A stretch of DNA of 47,034 nt. It comes from a bacterium. GTDB taxonomy: Bacteria; Patescibacteriota; Minisyncoccia; Phycocordibacterales; UBA12445. Below are positions 1 through 7,531 of the stretch, piece by piece. Positions within the stretch are counted from its first letter, which is position 1; each line of letters opens with the position of its first letter. Both the position numbers and the translations under genes were made by a program. The notes below the pieces were generated by a model, which had not been told where the DNA came from, made no database searches, and was given only the letters and a program-made list of their open reading frames with translations. Where the stretch lies: positions 1 through 47,034 of the forward strand of contig JAUSIP010000011.1 in assembly GCA_030648005.1 (NCBI GenBank). The letters are read 5' to 3'.

Positions 1-1421
1 TTTAACTTTATATTTCCCTTTTTGTCTCTAGTCACAGAAACAATAGGATACCCCGGAGTCTTAGTCCACTTCTGCATTAACTTCCTCACCTGTTTACCCG
101 AAGTCTCTCCTCCTACGGCAATAGCCTCGTCAAAAGAATCCCACAAATGCTCTGTTGTTGCGTTACCGTATTTATATTTAGTCAGATATATATTCAGACC
201 CTTTCGGAAATCATTCTCCCCTATGTAGTCAGCCAACATCCTAATAATAGAAGCCCCTTTGCTATAACTAATAGCATCGAAGATCTCCCTGATCTCGCTT
301 GGGTGATTCACAGCCACTTCGACAGGATGAGTATTCTTGAGCGAGTCGAGCTCAAGTGCTCTATTCAAGTCTGAATATACAAACTGTGTCCAGATGTCCC
401 ACTCGGGGAAGAGGTGGTGTACAGCCAAATATTCTATCCAAGAGGCGAAGCCTTCGTTGAGCCATAAGTGAGTCCACCACTCCATCGTCACCAGGTTACC
501 AAACCACTGGTGAGCCAGCTCATGCGCGATCACCAGAGCCACTCGCTGTTTAGCGGACGCGGCAGAATGCTCTGGATCAACTAAGATTGCCGTCTCACGG
601 TAAGTAATAGCACCCCAATTCTCCATCGCACCTGCAGCAAAGTCAGGCACGGCAATAACATCCAGAAGAGGCATCGGATACGGTATGCCGAAATAGTCAT
701 TGTAATAAGAGAGCATCTTGGCTGTTGTATCGAGAGCGAACTGTGCCTGCGCTTTTTTGCCAAGCGTGACAAAAACTCTGACGATAGTGCCATCTGTTGT
801 TTTAGTTTCAATATACTCAAGCTCACCGACTATGTAAGCAACAAGGTATGTCGACATCTTCGGTGTCGGAACAAAAGAGACGAACTTGTAACCGGATTCA
901 TGCTCTTTAATATTTTCAATGTGCGTATTCGACACAACTTCATGCGTCTTTGGCACCAAAAAAGTCAGGTCGAAAATCGCTTTAGCTGACGGTTCATCAA
1001 TACACAAAAACGCACGCCTAGCATCAGTAGCCTCGAATTGTGTAGAAGCCATAAATTTGGTCTCGCTACCAACCAGATATTTGCTCCTATAAAAGCCGGC
1101 CATCTTGTCGTTGATCTCACCTGTGAATTTCAGGTTAAATTCTGCATCACCTTTCGGTATGGGCTTTGTAAAAGAAAAGATGACAGTTTCTTGACGAGGT
1201 TTATAAGAAATCTTAGGTTTATACTCCTGTCCACCAGCCAACAAAATAGCCTCGGTAACCTTCAGATCTACTCCGTGCAAAGCTACTTCCCGAACCACCT
1301 TATCAATTTTTAAATAAATAGTTTCCTCGCACCTAAAGGTAAACTTCTCCATATCAGGATGGATCATCAATCTGTATCGCTCCGGCCTCACATGTGCCGA
1401 TAAAGTCATGGACTTTTTCAT
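1..1421 (-). CDS. M1 family aminopeptidase, N-terminal and catalytic part (runs off window start)
   Basis: Reverse-strand translation from ATG at 1421 contains GAMENWGAITYRE and HELAHQWFGNLVTMEWW (M1 exopeptidase and zinc motifs). Confidence 0.93.
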   Translation of the reverse strand, partial: MKKSMTLSAHVRPERYRLMIHPDMEKFTFRCEETIYLKIDKVVREVALHGVDLKVTEAILLAGGQEYKPKISYKPRQETVIFSFTKPIPKGDAEFNLKFTGEINDKMAGFYRSKYLVGSETKFMASTQFEATDARRAFLCIDEPSAKAIFDLTFLVPKTHEVVSNTHIENIKEHESGYKFVSFVPTPKMSTYLVAYIVGELEYIETKTTDGTIVRVFVTLGKKAQAQFALDTTAKMLSYYNDYFGIPYPMPLLDVIAVPDFAAGAMENWGAITYRETAILVDPEHSAASAKQRVALVIAHELAHQWFGNLVTMEWWTHLWLNEGFASWIEYLAVHHLFPEWDIWTQFVYSDLNRALELDSLKNTHPVEVAVNHPSEIREIFDAISYSKGASIIRMLADYIGENDFRKGLNIYLTKYKYGNATTEHLWDSFDEAIAVGGETSGKQVRKLMQKWTKTPGYPIVSVTRDKKGNIKL

Positions 1422-1446
1422 AATTTTAAGATAGTATATCAGAATT

Positions 1447-2019
1447 ATGTTGGAATACAACGAAATAACAGTCAGGAAATATATCATTTTCGAAGGTGAG
1501 CCGTATGAGGTTCTTGCTTCGCACGTATTCAGAAAGCAACAGCGAAAGCCGGTCAATGCTACCAAGCTCCGGGGTATGATCAACGGCAGAATAGTTGAAT
1601 ATTCCTTCCATCAGAACGAGAAGGTTGAAGAAGCGGACATCACCAAGAAAGATATAAAGTACATGTATAACAGCCGTGAAGAGTATTGGTTCTCTGAAGA
1701 GCATGACCCATCTAAACGTTTCAAACTTGAAGCAGATTTGCTCGGCAATCAGGTTAAATATCTCAAACCCAACTCTCTTGTTGAGGCTATGGTCTTCGGA
1801 GATGAGATAGTCGGAATAAAACTACCTATCAAGGTAGAGCTCAAGGTTACAGAGGCTGCTCCTGGCATCAAAGGCGACACAGCCAAGGGCGGGATGAAAA
1901 TGGTAACTCTCGAGACAGGCGCCAACGTTAACGCTCCGCTCTTCATCAACGAAGGCGACGTCCTCCGCATCAACACAGAAACCGGCGACTATGTGGATAG
2001 AGTGGATAGTAGGAAATAG
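1447..2019 (+). CDS. efp: Elongation factor P
   Basis: 190 aa EF-P-like protein: KOW-like N-terminus, ...GIKLPIKVELKVTEAAPGIKGDTA..., C-terminal INTETGDYVDRV. Confidence 0.93.
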   Translation: MLEYNEITVRKYIIFEGEPYEVLASHVFRKQQRKPVNATKLRGMINGRIVEYSFHQNEKVEEADITKKDIKYMYNSREEYWFSEEHDPSKRFKLEADLLGNQVKYLKPNSLVEAMVFGDEIVGIKLPIKVELKVTEAAPGIKGDTAKGGMKMVTLETGANVNAPLFINEGDVLRINTETGDYVDRVDSRK

Positions 2020-2025
2020 CAACAA

Positions 2026-2063
2026 AAAAAACACCTCCAGAAACTCCGGAAGTGTTTTTTTTA
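2026..2063. terminator. Bidirectional rho-independent terminator between efp and rpsR
   Basis: Inverted repeat aacacctccagaaactccggaagtgtt flanked by A-run and T-run. Confidence 0.75.
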
Positions 2064-2066
2064 TTC

Positions 2067-2273
2067 TTAACGAGAAACGAATGGAACAAGAGCTAAGTGT
2101 CTAGCCCTCTTGATAGCCGTAGCAAGCTTCTTCTGATGAAGTGAGCAGATGCCAGTCTTACCACTCTTAATGATAGAAGAGTGCTGGTTTATAAATCTCT
2201 TTATTGTGTCTGTATCCTTGTAATCAATATGCTTGAATCCATTCGTACAGAAATAACATTGTTTGTTAATCAT
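2067..2273 (-). CDS. rpsR: 30S ribosomal protein bS18
   Basis: 68 aa; CYFC..., YKDTDTIKRFINQHSSI, TGICSLHQKKLATAIKRARHLALVPFV. Confidence 0.93.
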   Translation of the reverse strand: MINKQCYFCTNGFKHIDYKDTDTIKRFINQHSSIIKSGKTGICSLHQKKLATAIKRARHLALVPFVSR

Positions 2274-2284
2274 ATATTTTTTAT

Positions 2285-2740
2285 TTAAAATGGTATATCG
2301 TCTGGATTGATCTCTTCACTTGGATAATCAATTGAATCAGCCTCACCAGGGCCAGCTCCACCTGCGACCTCCTGCGTACCACCCGGAGCGAAAGATTGAC
2401 CCGGCCCGCCTGCGCCCTTAGGACCAAACTGCACTCTATCAGCGACGATCTCCGTCTTATACTTCTTGACTCCATCTGCACCTGCCCAGCTCCTTGTCTG
2501 AATCCTACCCTCAACAAGCACTGACTGCCCCTTCTTTAAGTACTGACTAGAAGTCTCAGCCTGTCGGCCAAAAACTACAACATTGTGATACTCAGTTGTC
2601 TCCTGCTTAGCGCCGGCCTTATCTTTCCAAACTCTATTAGTCGCAACACCGATTGTGACAACCTTCGCTCCGGATGGCATAGCCCTGCTTTCAGGATCTC
2701 GAGTCAAATTGCCTATGATGATTGCTTTGTTTAAATACAT
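2285..2740 (-). CDS. ssb: Single-stranded DNA-binding protein
   Basis: OB-fold SSB start MYLNKAIIIGNLTRDPE and acidic tail ending DDIPF. Confidence 0.95.
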   Translation of the reverse strand: MYLNKAIIIGNLTRDPESRAMPSGAKVVTIGVATNRVWKDKAGAKQETTEYHNVVVFGRQAETSSQYLKKGQSVLVEGRIQTRSWAGADGVKKYKTEIVADRVQFGPKGAGGPGQSFAPGGTQEVAGGAGPGEADSIDYPSEEINPDDIPF

Positions 2741-2749
2741 TACTATATT

Positions 2750-3241
2750 TTACGCTACAACCTTGCTTACGTCTAGTAGTTGATCGATTTCTTTGTCGAG
2801 CTCAACGTCAGACATGATAACCTTCTTGTCTAGATCAACCACCTCAGACTTGGACTTGGCAGGTACTCCTGTTCGTGGAACTCTTGGGACTTCCTTGACT
2901 GTCTTGATCATTAAGAAGCGCAAAATCTTGTCATTTTTATCCAAAGATTCATTGACAGCTAATACCGCCTCGGCTGTTGCCTGGAACCTCATAGAACCGA
3001 AGTAGGCGTCCTCAAACCTGGCCTTCTTACTAGCCATACCTCGCTGTTTGATCTCATAGCTAAGCTTCCTCATCTTGGGCTGTTCCTCTGAAACGATAAA
3101 ACCGCCTGTATTTTCAATGTAAGAACGGACGGTATTGACCTCATCGGCCACCTTGTCTTCAGGAATAAGAGGGATCAGAAGGTAACCAACCTCATATAGC
3201 TTCTTTGTTGTATCATTTTCCATGTCGAAACATCCTAACAA
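2750..3241 (-). CDS. rpsF: 30S ribosomal protein bS6 (start may be 3223)
   Basis: YEVGYLLIP...RKLSYEIKQRGMASKKARFEDAYFGS; rpsF-ssb-rpsR order. Confidence 0.88.
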   Translation of the reverse strand: MLGCFDMENDTTKKLYEVGYLLIPLIPEDKVADEVNTVRSYIENTGGFIVSEEQPKMRKLSYEIKQRGMASKKARFEDAYFGSMRFQATAEAVLAVNESLDKNDKILRFLMIKTVKEVPRVPRTGVPAKSKSEVVDLDKKVIMSDVELDKEIDQLLDVSKVVA

Positions 3242-3262
3242 AAACGGCCTATAAATGCAACA

Positions 3263-3535
3263 TCAGATCATCCTCTTGAACTTTTTATAAACCTCGCCGT
3301 CATTTCTCTTGCCGATTAATGCAACATAAACAGTTGTAGAGGAGAAACGATAAATTATCCTATATTCGCTTATATCAGCTCTGTAGTGACCCTTGTATCC
3401 ATGGAGCAGACTCGCATCTGATGGTTGTGGATCATCAGCCAATTTAAAAACCTTTTCCACCACCTGTCTTCGCTGTTTGTACGGAAGTTTTGTAATATAT
3501 TTCTCCGAAACTCTAGAGAGATCAATCTCCCTCAT
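3263..3535 (-). CDS. RelE/ParE-type toxin
   Basis: 90 aa; LPYKQRRQVVEKVFKLADDPQPSDASLLHGYKGHYRADISEYRIIYRF...IGKRNDGEVYKKF typical of RelE. Confidence 0.85.
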   Translation of the reverse strand: MREIDLSRVSEKYITKLPYKQRRQVVEKVFKLADDPQPSDASLLHGYKGHYRADISEYRIIYRFSSTTVYVALIGKRNDGEVYKKFKRMI

Positions 3536-3782
3536 ATAAAGATTTTTTCAAAAAGGCTGCGCTTTTAGCAGTTCCTATATAACCTTTTTTTTCTGCTTTA
3601 GTGGCTAGCTTGCCCCAATAAGCGTCTCGCCTTATATTAAACTCATCGTATTCTTCAGCTGAAATCATCACAGCTACTCGCCGGCCATTCTTCTCCACGG
3701 CCACAGGCGAACGTCTCGCTTCATCCAAGAACCGTCCGAAATTATTTTTAGCCTCTTTGGCGCTAAAAGTTGTATTTATCAT
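3522..3782 (-). CDS. Phd/YefM-type antitoxin
   Basis: FSAKEAKNNFGRFLDEARRSPVAVEKNGRRVAVMISAEEYDE; overlaps both the toxin and the RT gene. Confidence 0.87.
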   Translation of the reverse strand: MINTTFSAKEAKNNFGRFLDEARRSPVAVEKNGRRVAVMISAEEYDEFNIRRDAYWGKLATKAEKKGYIGTAKSAAFLKKSLYEGD

Positions 3783-4804
3783 ATAGTAGCTATTATAGCC
3801 ATAGTGTCTACTATGTCAAACCTCTGTAATCTTTTTTGTAAAATCTTCCCGTTACCATGGCTTAAAAGTCCTAAATAAGATTGAACGACTTCCGGCTTAC
3901 CATTTTTGTCTTTAATATTTATAAACATCCTATTCCTTGTAGTCGTCCGTAAAACTCTATGATCGGGAAAATGCACCCAGCCGAGAAAATCTATCCCCGA
4001 AGATAAAGTTTTAATTGAAACCTTATCCGGATGCAATTCCAATTTAAGTTCCGTCGATAAAAACTCTTTAATCTTTAAAAGTATGGCCTCAAGTGACTTT
4101 TTATTTTGAGAAAGAATAACAAAATCGTCGGCATAGCGAATGTAATACTCGGCCTTCAGTTGGTGCTTCATAAACTGATCAAATTTATTCATGTATATAT
4201 TCACAAAAAGTTGCGATGTAAGATTCCCAAGCGGCAAGCCAACACCGTCTCTATTTGTCGAATTAAAACTACCCATTACATTTTCCAGCAACCACATTAT
4301 TTTCTCATCATGAATATGTGCTTTTAAAATACTCATTAAGACCGCATGGTCTATATTCGCAAAGAACTTCCGTATATCACACTTCAGAACATAGCAAGTC
4401 TTTCTATTATTCTGACCCACTATGCGATAAAATTTTCGAAATCTATCTATGGCTTTAAATGTCGCCTTTCTTAACCGGCAGGAATATGAGTCCGATATAA
4501 ATGTCTTATCGAAGAAAGGATATAATTGTCTGTAGATAGCATGATGCAAAAGCCTATCTCGAACAGTAGCTTTATGAATACTCCTTGGTTTGGGATCAGA
4601 GATATTAAATGCTTGATAACCTCCGTGCTTATAGCTATGATTGGCTAGTTCTTGATGAAGCAAAAAAATATTATCCATTAGACGACTGGAAAATATCAGA
4701 ACATCTCTTTTGGTCTTTTTATCAGCAGAAAATTTCCTCCAGGCTCCTAGTAAATTTTCTACACTAATAATATCTTCAAATTTATGTCCGAACTGAAGTT
4801 TCAT
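3779..4804 (-). CDS. DGR reverse transcriptase 1
   Basis: RT motifs GVGLPLGNLTSQLFVNIYMNKFD, YIRYADDFVIL, LHPDKVSIKTLSSGIDFLGWVHFPDHRVLR. Confidence 0.96.
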   Translation of the reverse strand: MKLQFGHKFEDIISVENLLGAWRKFSADKKTKRDVLIFSSRLMDNIFLLHQELANHSYKHGGYQAFNISDPKPRSIHKATVRDRLLHHAIYRQLYPFFDKTFISDSYSCRLRKATFKAIDRFRKFYRIVGQNNRKTCYVLKCDIRKFFANIDHAVLMSILKAHIHDEKIMWLLENVMGSFNSTNRDGVGLPLGNLTSQLFVNIYMNKFDQFMKHQLKAEYYIRYADDFVILSQNKKSLEAILLKIKEFLSTELKLELHPDKVSIKTLSSGIDFLGWVHFPDHRVLRTTTRNRMFINIKDKNGKPEVVQSYLGLLSHGNGKILQKRLQRFDIVDTMAIIATI

Positions 4805-4838
4805 AAAAATACTCTTAGTAAGACCCCCCCCCCAACAG

Positions 4839-5192
4839 ATTTTACCTCTTAATCAGAAGCTGCTCTCAGTATACAAGCTGTGGCACCGTATACTAGAAGA
4901 TTTTCCGAAGAAATCTAAATATTCCTTGGGCAGCAAAATTGATCTTCTTTTTATAGAAGTTTTAGAAGCGATGTACACCGCAAGCTATCTGAGCAAAAAA
5001 GAGAAAATACCCTTTCTTCAAAGGGCGATCAACAAACTCGATACTCTCAAATTTTTCTTGCAAGTAGCATGGGAAGTTGATTCTCTTGATGAAACCAAAT
5101 TTATGTCGCTATTTGAGCCATTGTATAACATAGGCCAGCTGTTAGGCGGTTGGAGAAATAAAATGATAAAAGAAAACTCTCCCACAAAGTAG
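4839..5192 (+). CDS. DGR accessory protein, bAvd/four-helix-bundle family (start codon uncertain; track shows TTG at 4926)
   Basis: Frame is open upstream of the track start: ILPLNQKLLSVYKLWHRILEDFPKKSKYSLGSKIDLLFIEVLEA...LLGGWRNKM, a typical bAvd pattern. Confidence 0.82.
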   Translation: MLPLNQKLLSVYKLWHRILEDFPKKSKYSLGSKIDLLFIEVLEAMYTASYLSKKEKIPFLQRAINKLDTLKFFLQVAWEVDSLDETKFMSLFEPLYNIGQLLGGWRNKMIKENSPTK

Positions 5193-5211
5193 GAGAGAAA
5201 GAAGAGAATTT

Positions 5212-5339
5212 CGGGAACCGAGGAGCCGGTCATTCGCATTCCAGTCGTTGTCGAGGTAGTTGAGATTCAGCACCCACCGCTTGCCGTTCCAGTTGAGGAT
5301 CGGGACGTAGTGGTTGCGAGTGTCGCGGTTCACCCAGAT
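5212..5339 (-). repeat. DGR1 template repeat (TR1)
   Basis: Direct repeat of 5786..5913 (offset 574). 17 of 18 mismatches in 5212..5338 are at T on + strand (A in sense). Confidence 0.96.
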
Positions 5340-5638
5340 AGAACAAGGCATCATCCATTACACCACCCATCGAGTGCCAACGAAAACAATCTAATCCTCT
5401 CCAGGCTGAATCTTATTTGGGATCTAAAATCCGCCAATGCCTTGCACCAAGTATCTTCATTTTTTAATTTACCCGATTCACTTTGTGAATTTAGGGTGAA
5501 GTTTCTGCATACACCACTCTATCTGAAGTTCATCTTCCGATGCGCCGCAGATATTCCCGATGTATGGATACTGGATTCGGTAGCGGGAAGTTTGTCTAAC
5601 TGAAGTCAAACACGCCGCCCGCATATTCACCTACTACC
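5212..5638 (-). ncRNA. Putative DGR1 template RNA: conserved leader plus TR1 (3' end unknown)
   Basis: Noncoding block shared with DGR2; starts just downstream of a TTGACG-16-TAAACT promoter; contains conserved hairpin ATTCAC-ttt-GTGAAT. Confidence 0.62.
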
Positions 5639-5645
5639 GTTGTCC

Positions 5646-5673
5646 AGTTTATCATCGCGTCTCCCTTCGTCAA
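5646..5673 (-). promoter_or_regulatory. Predicted sigma70 promoter for DGR1 template RNA
   Basis: Minus strand TTGACG (5673..5668), 16-nt spacer, TAAACT (5651..5646); matches the position of the DGR2 promoter. Confidence 0.5.
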
Positions 5674-5689
5674 AATTATGTGAAAAAGC

Positions 5690-5721
5690 AAAAAGAAAAA
5701 CCCTCCAGACTTGCTGGAGGG
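5690..5721 (-). terminator. Rho-independent terminator downstream of variable protein 1
   Basis: Minus strand CCCTCCAGCAAGTCTGGAGGG then TTTTTCTTTTTG. Confidence 0.75.
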
Positions 5722-5778
5722 TCGCGCGATTAAGGGTCAAAGGATCAGTTATGTTCTAAGTATCAGAGTACCTCAGGG

Positions 5779-6333
5779 CTAGTTGCGGGAACCGAGGAGC
5801 CGGTCATCCGCACTCCAGCCGTAGCCGAGGCCGCTGAGACCCAGCACCCACCGCAAGCCGTCCCAGCTGAGGACCGGGACGCAGTGGTGGCGAGAGTCGC
5901 GGTTCACCCAGACGGTACCGGGGAAGACCAGGTAGAAGTCGCGGAGAGCCTTGGAGGCTTCCTTGCCTTCGGCGCTGTTGAGGAACTTCAGCACGATCTG
6001 CGCATCTCGCTGGCCGCGGTTGGCTTTCAGCTTGAGTGCCCGTTCGCGCATCTTGTCGCCGTCGATCGAGGTTTCCTTACCTTCGAGGAAGGAGAGTGCT
6101 TCGAACTCAGCATCGCCAGTCAGAGGCTCGACATCTTCGTTAAGATCGTAGCCTTCCTTGCGGAAGTCACGTTCGAAGATAGAGCCCATGTTCACCTTGA
6201 AGGTGGGGCTGGTGGAGATCTTCTCCAGTTCCGTCAGCACTCCCACCAAAAGCTTGTCGACTTCGGCGGACTTGCCGGCCTTCTGCAGGGTTTCGACGCG
6301 GGCGGTGATGGCGGACAGATGTTCAGTGCTCAT
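5779..6333 (-). CDS. DGR1 variable protein (C-terminal VR domain)
   Basis: 184 aa, RBS AAGGAG; ...RDFYLVFPGTVWVNRDSRHHCVPVLSWDGLRWVLGLSGLGYGWSADDRLLGSRN; C-terminus encoded by VR1. Confidence 0.93.
   Translation of the reverse strand: MSTEHLSAITARVETLQKAGKSAEVDKLLVGVLTELEKISTSPTFKVNMGSIFERDFRKEGYDLNEDVEPLTGDAEFEALSFLEGKETSIDGDKMRERALKLKANRGQRDAQIVLKFLNSAEGKEASKALRDFYLVFPGTVWVNRDSRHHCVPVLSWDGLRWVLGLSGLGYGWSADDRLLGSRN
5786..5913 (-). repeat. DGR1 variable repeat (VR1)
   Basis: Near-identical to TR1 except at TR sense adenines; invariant 3' end GACCGGCTCCTCGGTTCCCG (candidate IMH). Confidence 0.96.
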
Positions 6334-6419
6334 AACTTACGCTCCTTCCACACAAGACTACCTTGTGTGTTGGTTGTTTGTACTTAGAACTCAAAGTGCT
6401 GGGACTTAATTCCTAGTAT

Positions 6420-6449
6420 ATTGTAGCGCCATTATATGCCTTTTGTCAA
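6420..6449 (-). promoter_or_regulatory. Predicted sigma70 promoter of variable protein 1
   Basis: Minus strand TTGACA (6449..6444), 18-nt spacer, TACAAT (6425..6420). Confidence 0.6.
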
Positions 6450-6486
6450 TAGGTTGGCCGTAAAACCTTACTACTAAAGGCTTTTT

Positions 6487-7362
6487 TCAGATATTGAATA
6501 CCCTCCTCGCGTTGGCCAACAAAACAGCGGCGGCTTCGGATTCCAGTAGGCCCTTAATCTCGGCGATGCGTTTAGCGACATAGCGGACATTGGCCGGTTC
6601 GTTGCGTTCTCCACGGTGAGGTACAGGGGTGATGTACGGACAGTCAGTCTCCGTCAGGATCATGTCGAGCGGGGTGAATTTGATCAGCTCTTCATAGTCG
6701 GCCATCCCAGGCTTCTTACTTTTAGGAAAAGTTACAGCTCCGGTAAATGAGAGGGTGAAGCCGTAGTCAAGAAAGGCACGGGCGTCTTCTGTGCCACCAG
6801 CAAAAAAGTGTACATCTCCCCTTACCTTCGTGTTCATCTCTTTCAAAATATACAGTGCATCTTGATATGCGTTCGCTCCTCCTTCGGGCGAGTTCCTAAT
6901 GTGGAGCATCAGTGGCTTGCCAAGTTCATCGGCCAGTCTTATATGCTCCCTGAAAACTTTCTTCTGTCTTTCTACTGTATCTGATTCTAATCTGTAATAA
7001 TCCAGCCCACACTCACCCACTCCGACAACCTTCGGATCCTGGCCCAGTTTCTTATACGCTTCATAATCAAACTCCTCTCCGCGCGAGGTGAAAGCTACAC
7101 CCTCTTCGCCGAGCTCCTGCGTGTCGTGATAGGACTTGGATGTATGGATTGGATGCAAACCCACTGTTGCAAACACACCAGATGATACACTGTTGGCTAA
7201 TTTAACCGCGCTTACCGAAGTGTCATACTGCGTGCCGACATTGATCATCCAGACTCCGGCATCTTGTGCGCGCTTCAAAACCTCCGCACGATCGGCATCA
7301 AATGCAGTGAAGTGCAGATGGGAATGTATGTCGATATATTTTGGATTCATTGTTTTGGTCAA
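6487..7362 (-). CDS. tatD: TatD family deoxyribonuclease
   Basis: YIDIHSHLHF, VGLHPIH, VGVGECGLDYYR, LHIRNSPEGG, LTETDCPYITPVPHRGERNEPANV. Confidence 0.92.
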   Translation of the reverse strand: MTKTMNPKYIDIHSHLHFTAFDADRAEVLKRAQDAGVWMINVGTQYDTSVSAVKLANSVSSGVFATVGLHPIHTSKSYHDTQELGEEGVAFTSRGEEFDYEAYKKLGQDPKVVGVGECGLDYYRLESDTVERQKKVFREHIRLADELGKPLMLHIRNSPEGGANAYQDALYILKEMNTKVRGDVHFFAGGTEDARAFLDYGFTLSFTGAVTFPKSKKPGMADYEELIKFTPLDMILTETDCPYITPVPHRGERNEPANVRYVAKRIAEIKGLLESEAAAVLLANARRVFNI

Positions 7363-7527
7363 ATTTTTATAAAATAAAAGAATCAGAGCATCGCTCGACC
7401 GCTCGTCTTCTTCCTGCGGAAGACTCGCTTGTCCTCAAAACTTTTTCCTCGGCCCGGCTCGGAACCAAGCAAAAGTTTCTGCGGCCGTCTTCGCTCACGC
7501 TCTAATTCTTTTATTTTCAAAAATTTC
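7361..7527. repeat. Element of about 165 bp bounded by long inverted repeats
   Basis: aaatttttataaaataaaagaatcagagc at left; aaatttttgaaaataaaagaattagagc as reverse complement at right. Confidence 0.65.
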
Positions 7528-7531
7528 TCTT

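Noticed and set aside
5258-5258. One TR1/VR1 mismatch not at a sense adenine
   Set aside because: Single exception inside a fully changed codon; best explained by ordinary mutation and does not weaken the adenine pattern.
5142-5354. Minus-strand ORF spanning TR1 (WVNRDTRNHYVPILNWNGKRWVLNLNYLDNDWNANDRLLGSRN)
   Set aside because: This is the readable template repeat, not a protein gene; it is Asn/Asp/Tyr-rich because adenines are kept in the TR.
5310-5603. Plus-strand 97 aa ORF with similarity to 17274..17552
   Set aside because: The shared residues come from the conserved antisense of the template RNA leader; no RBS, and the N-terminal half covers TR antisense.
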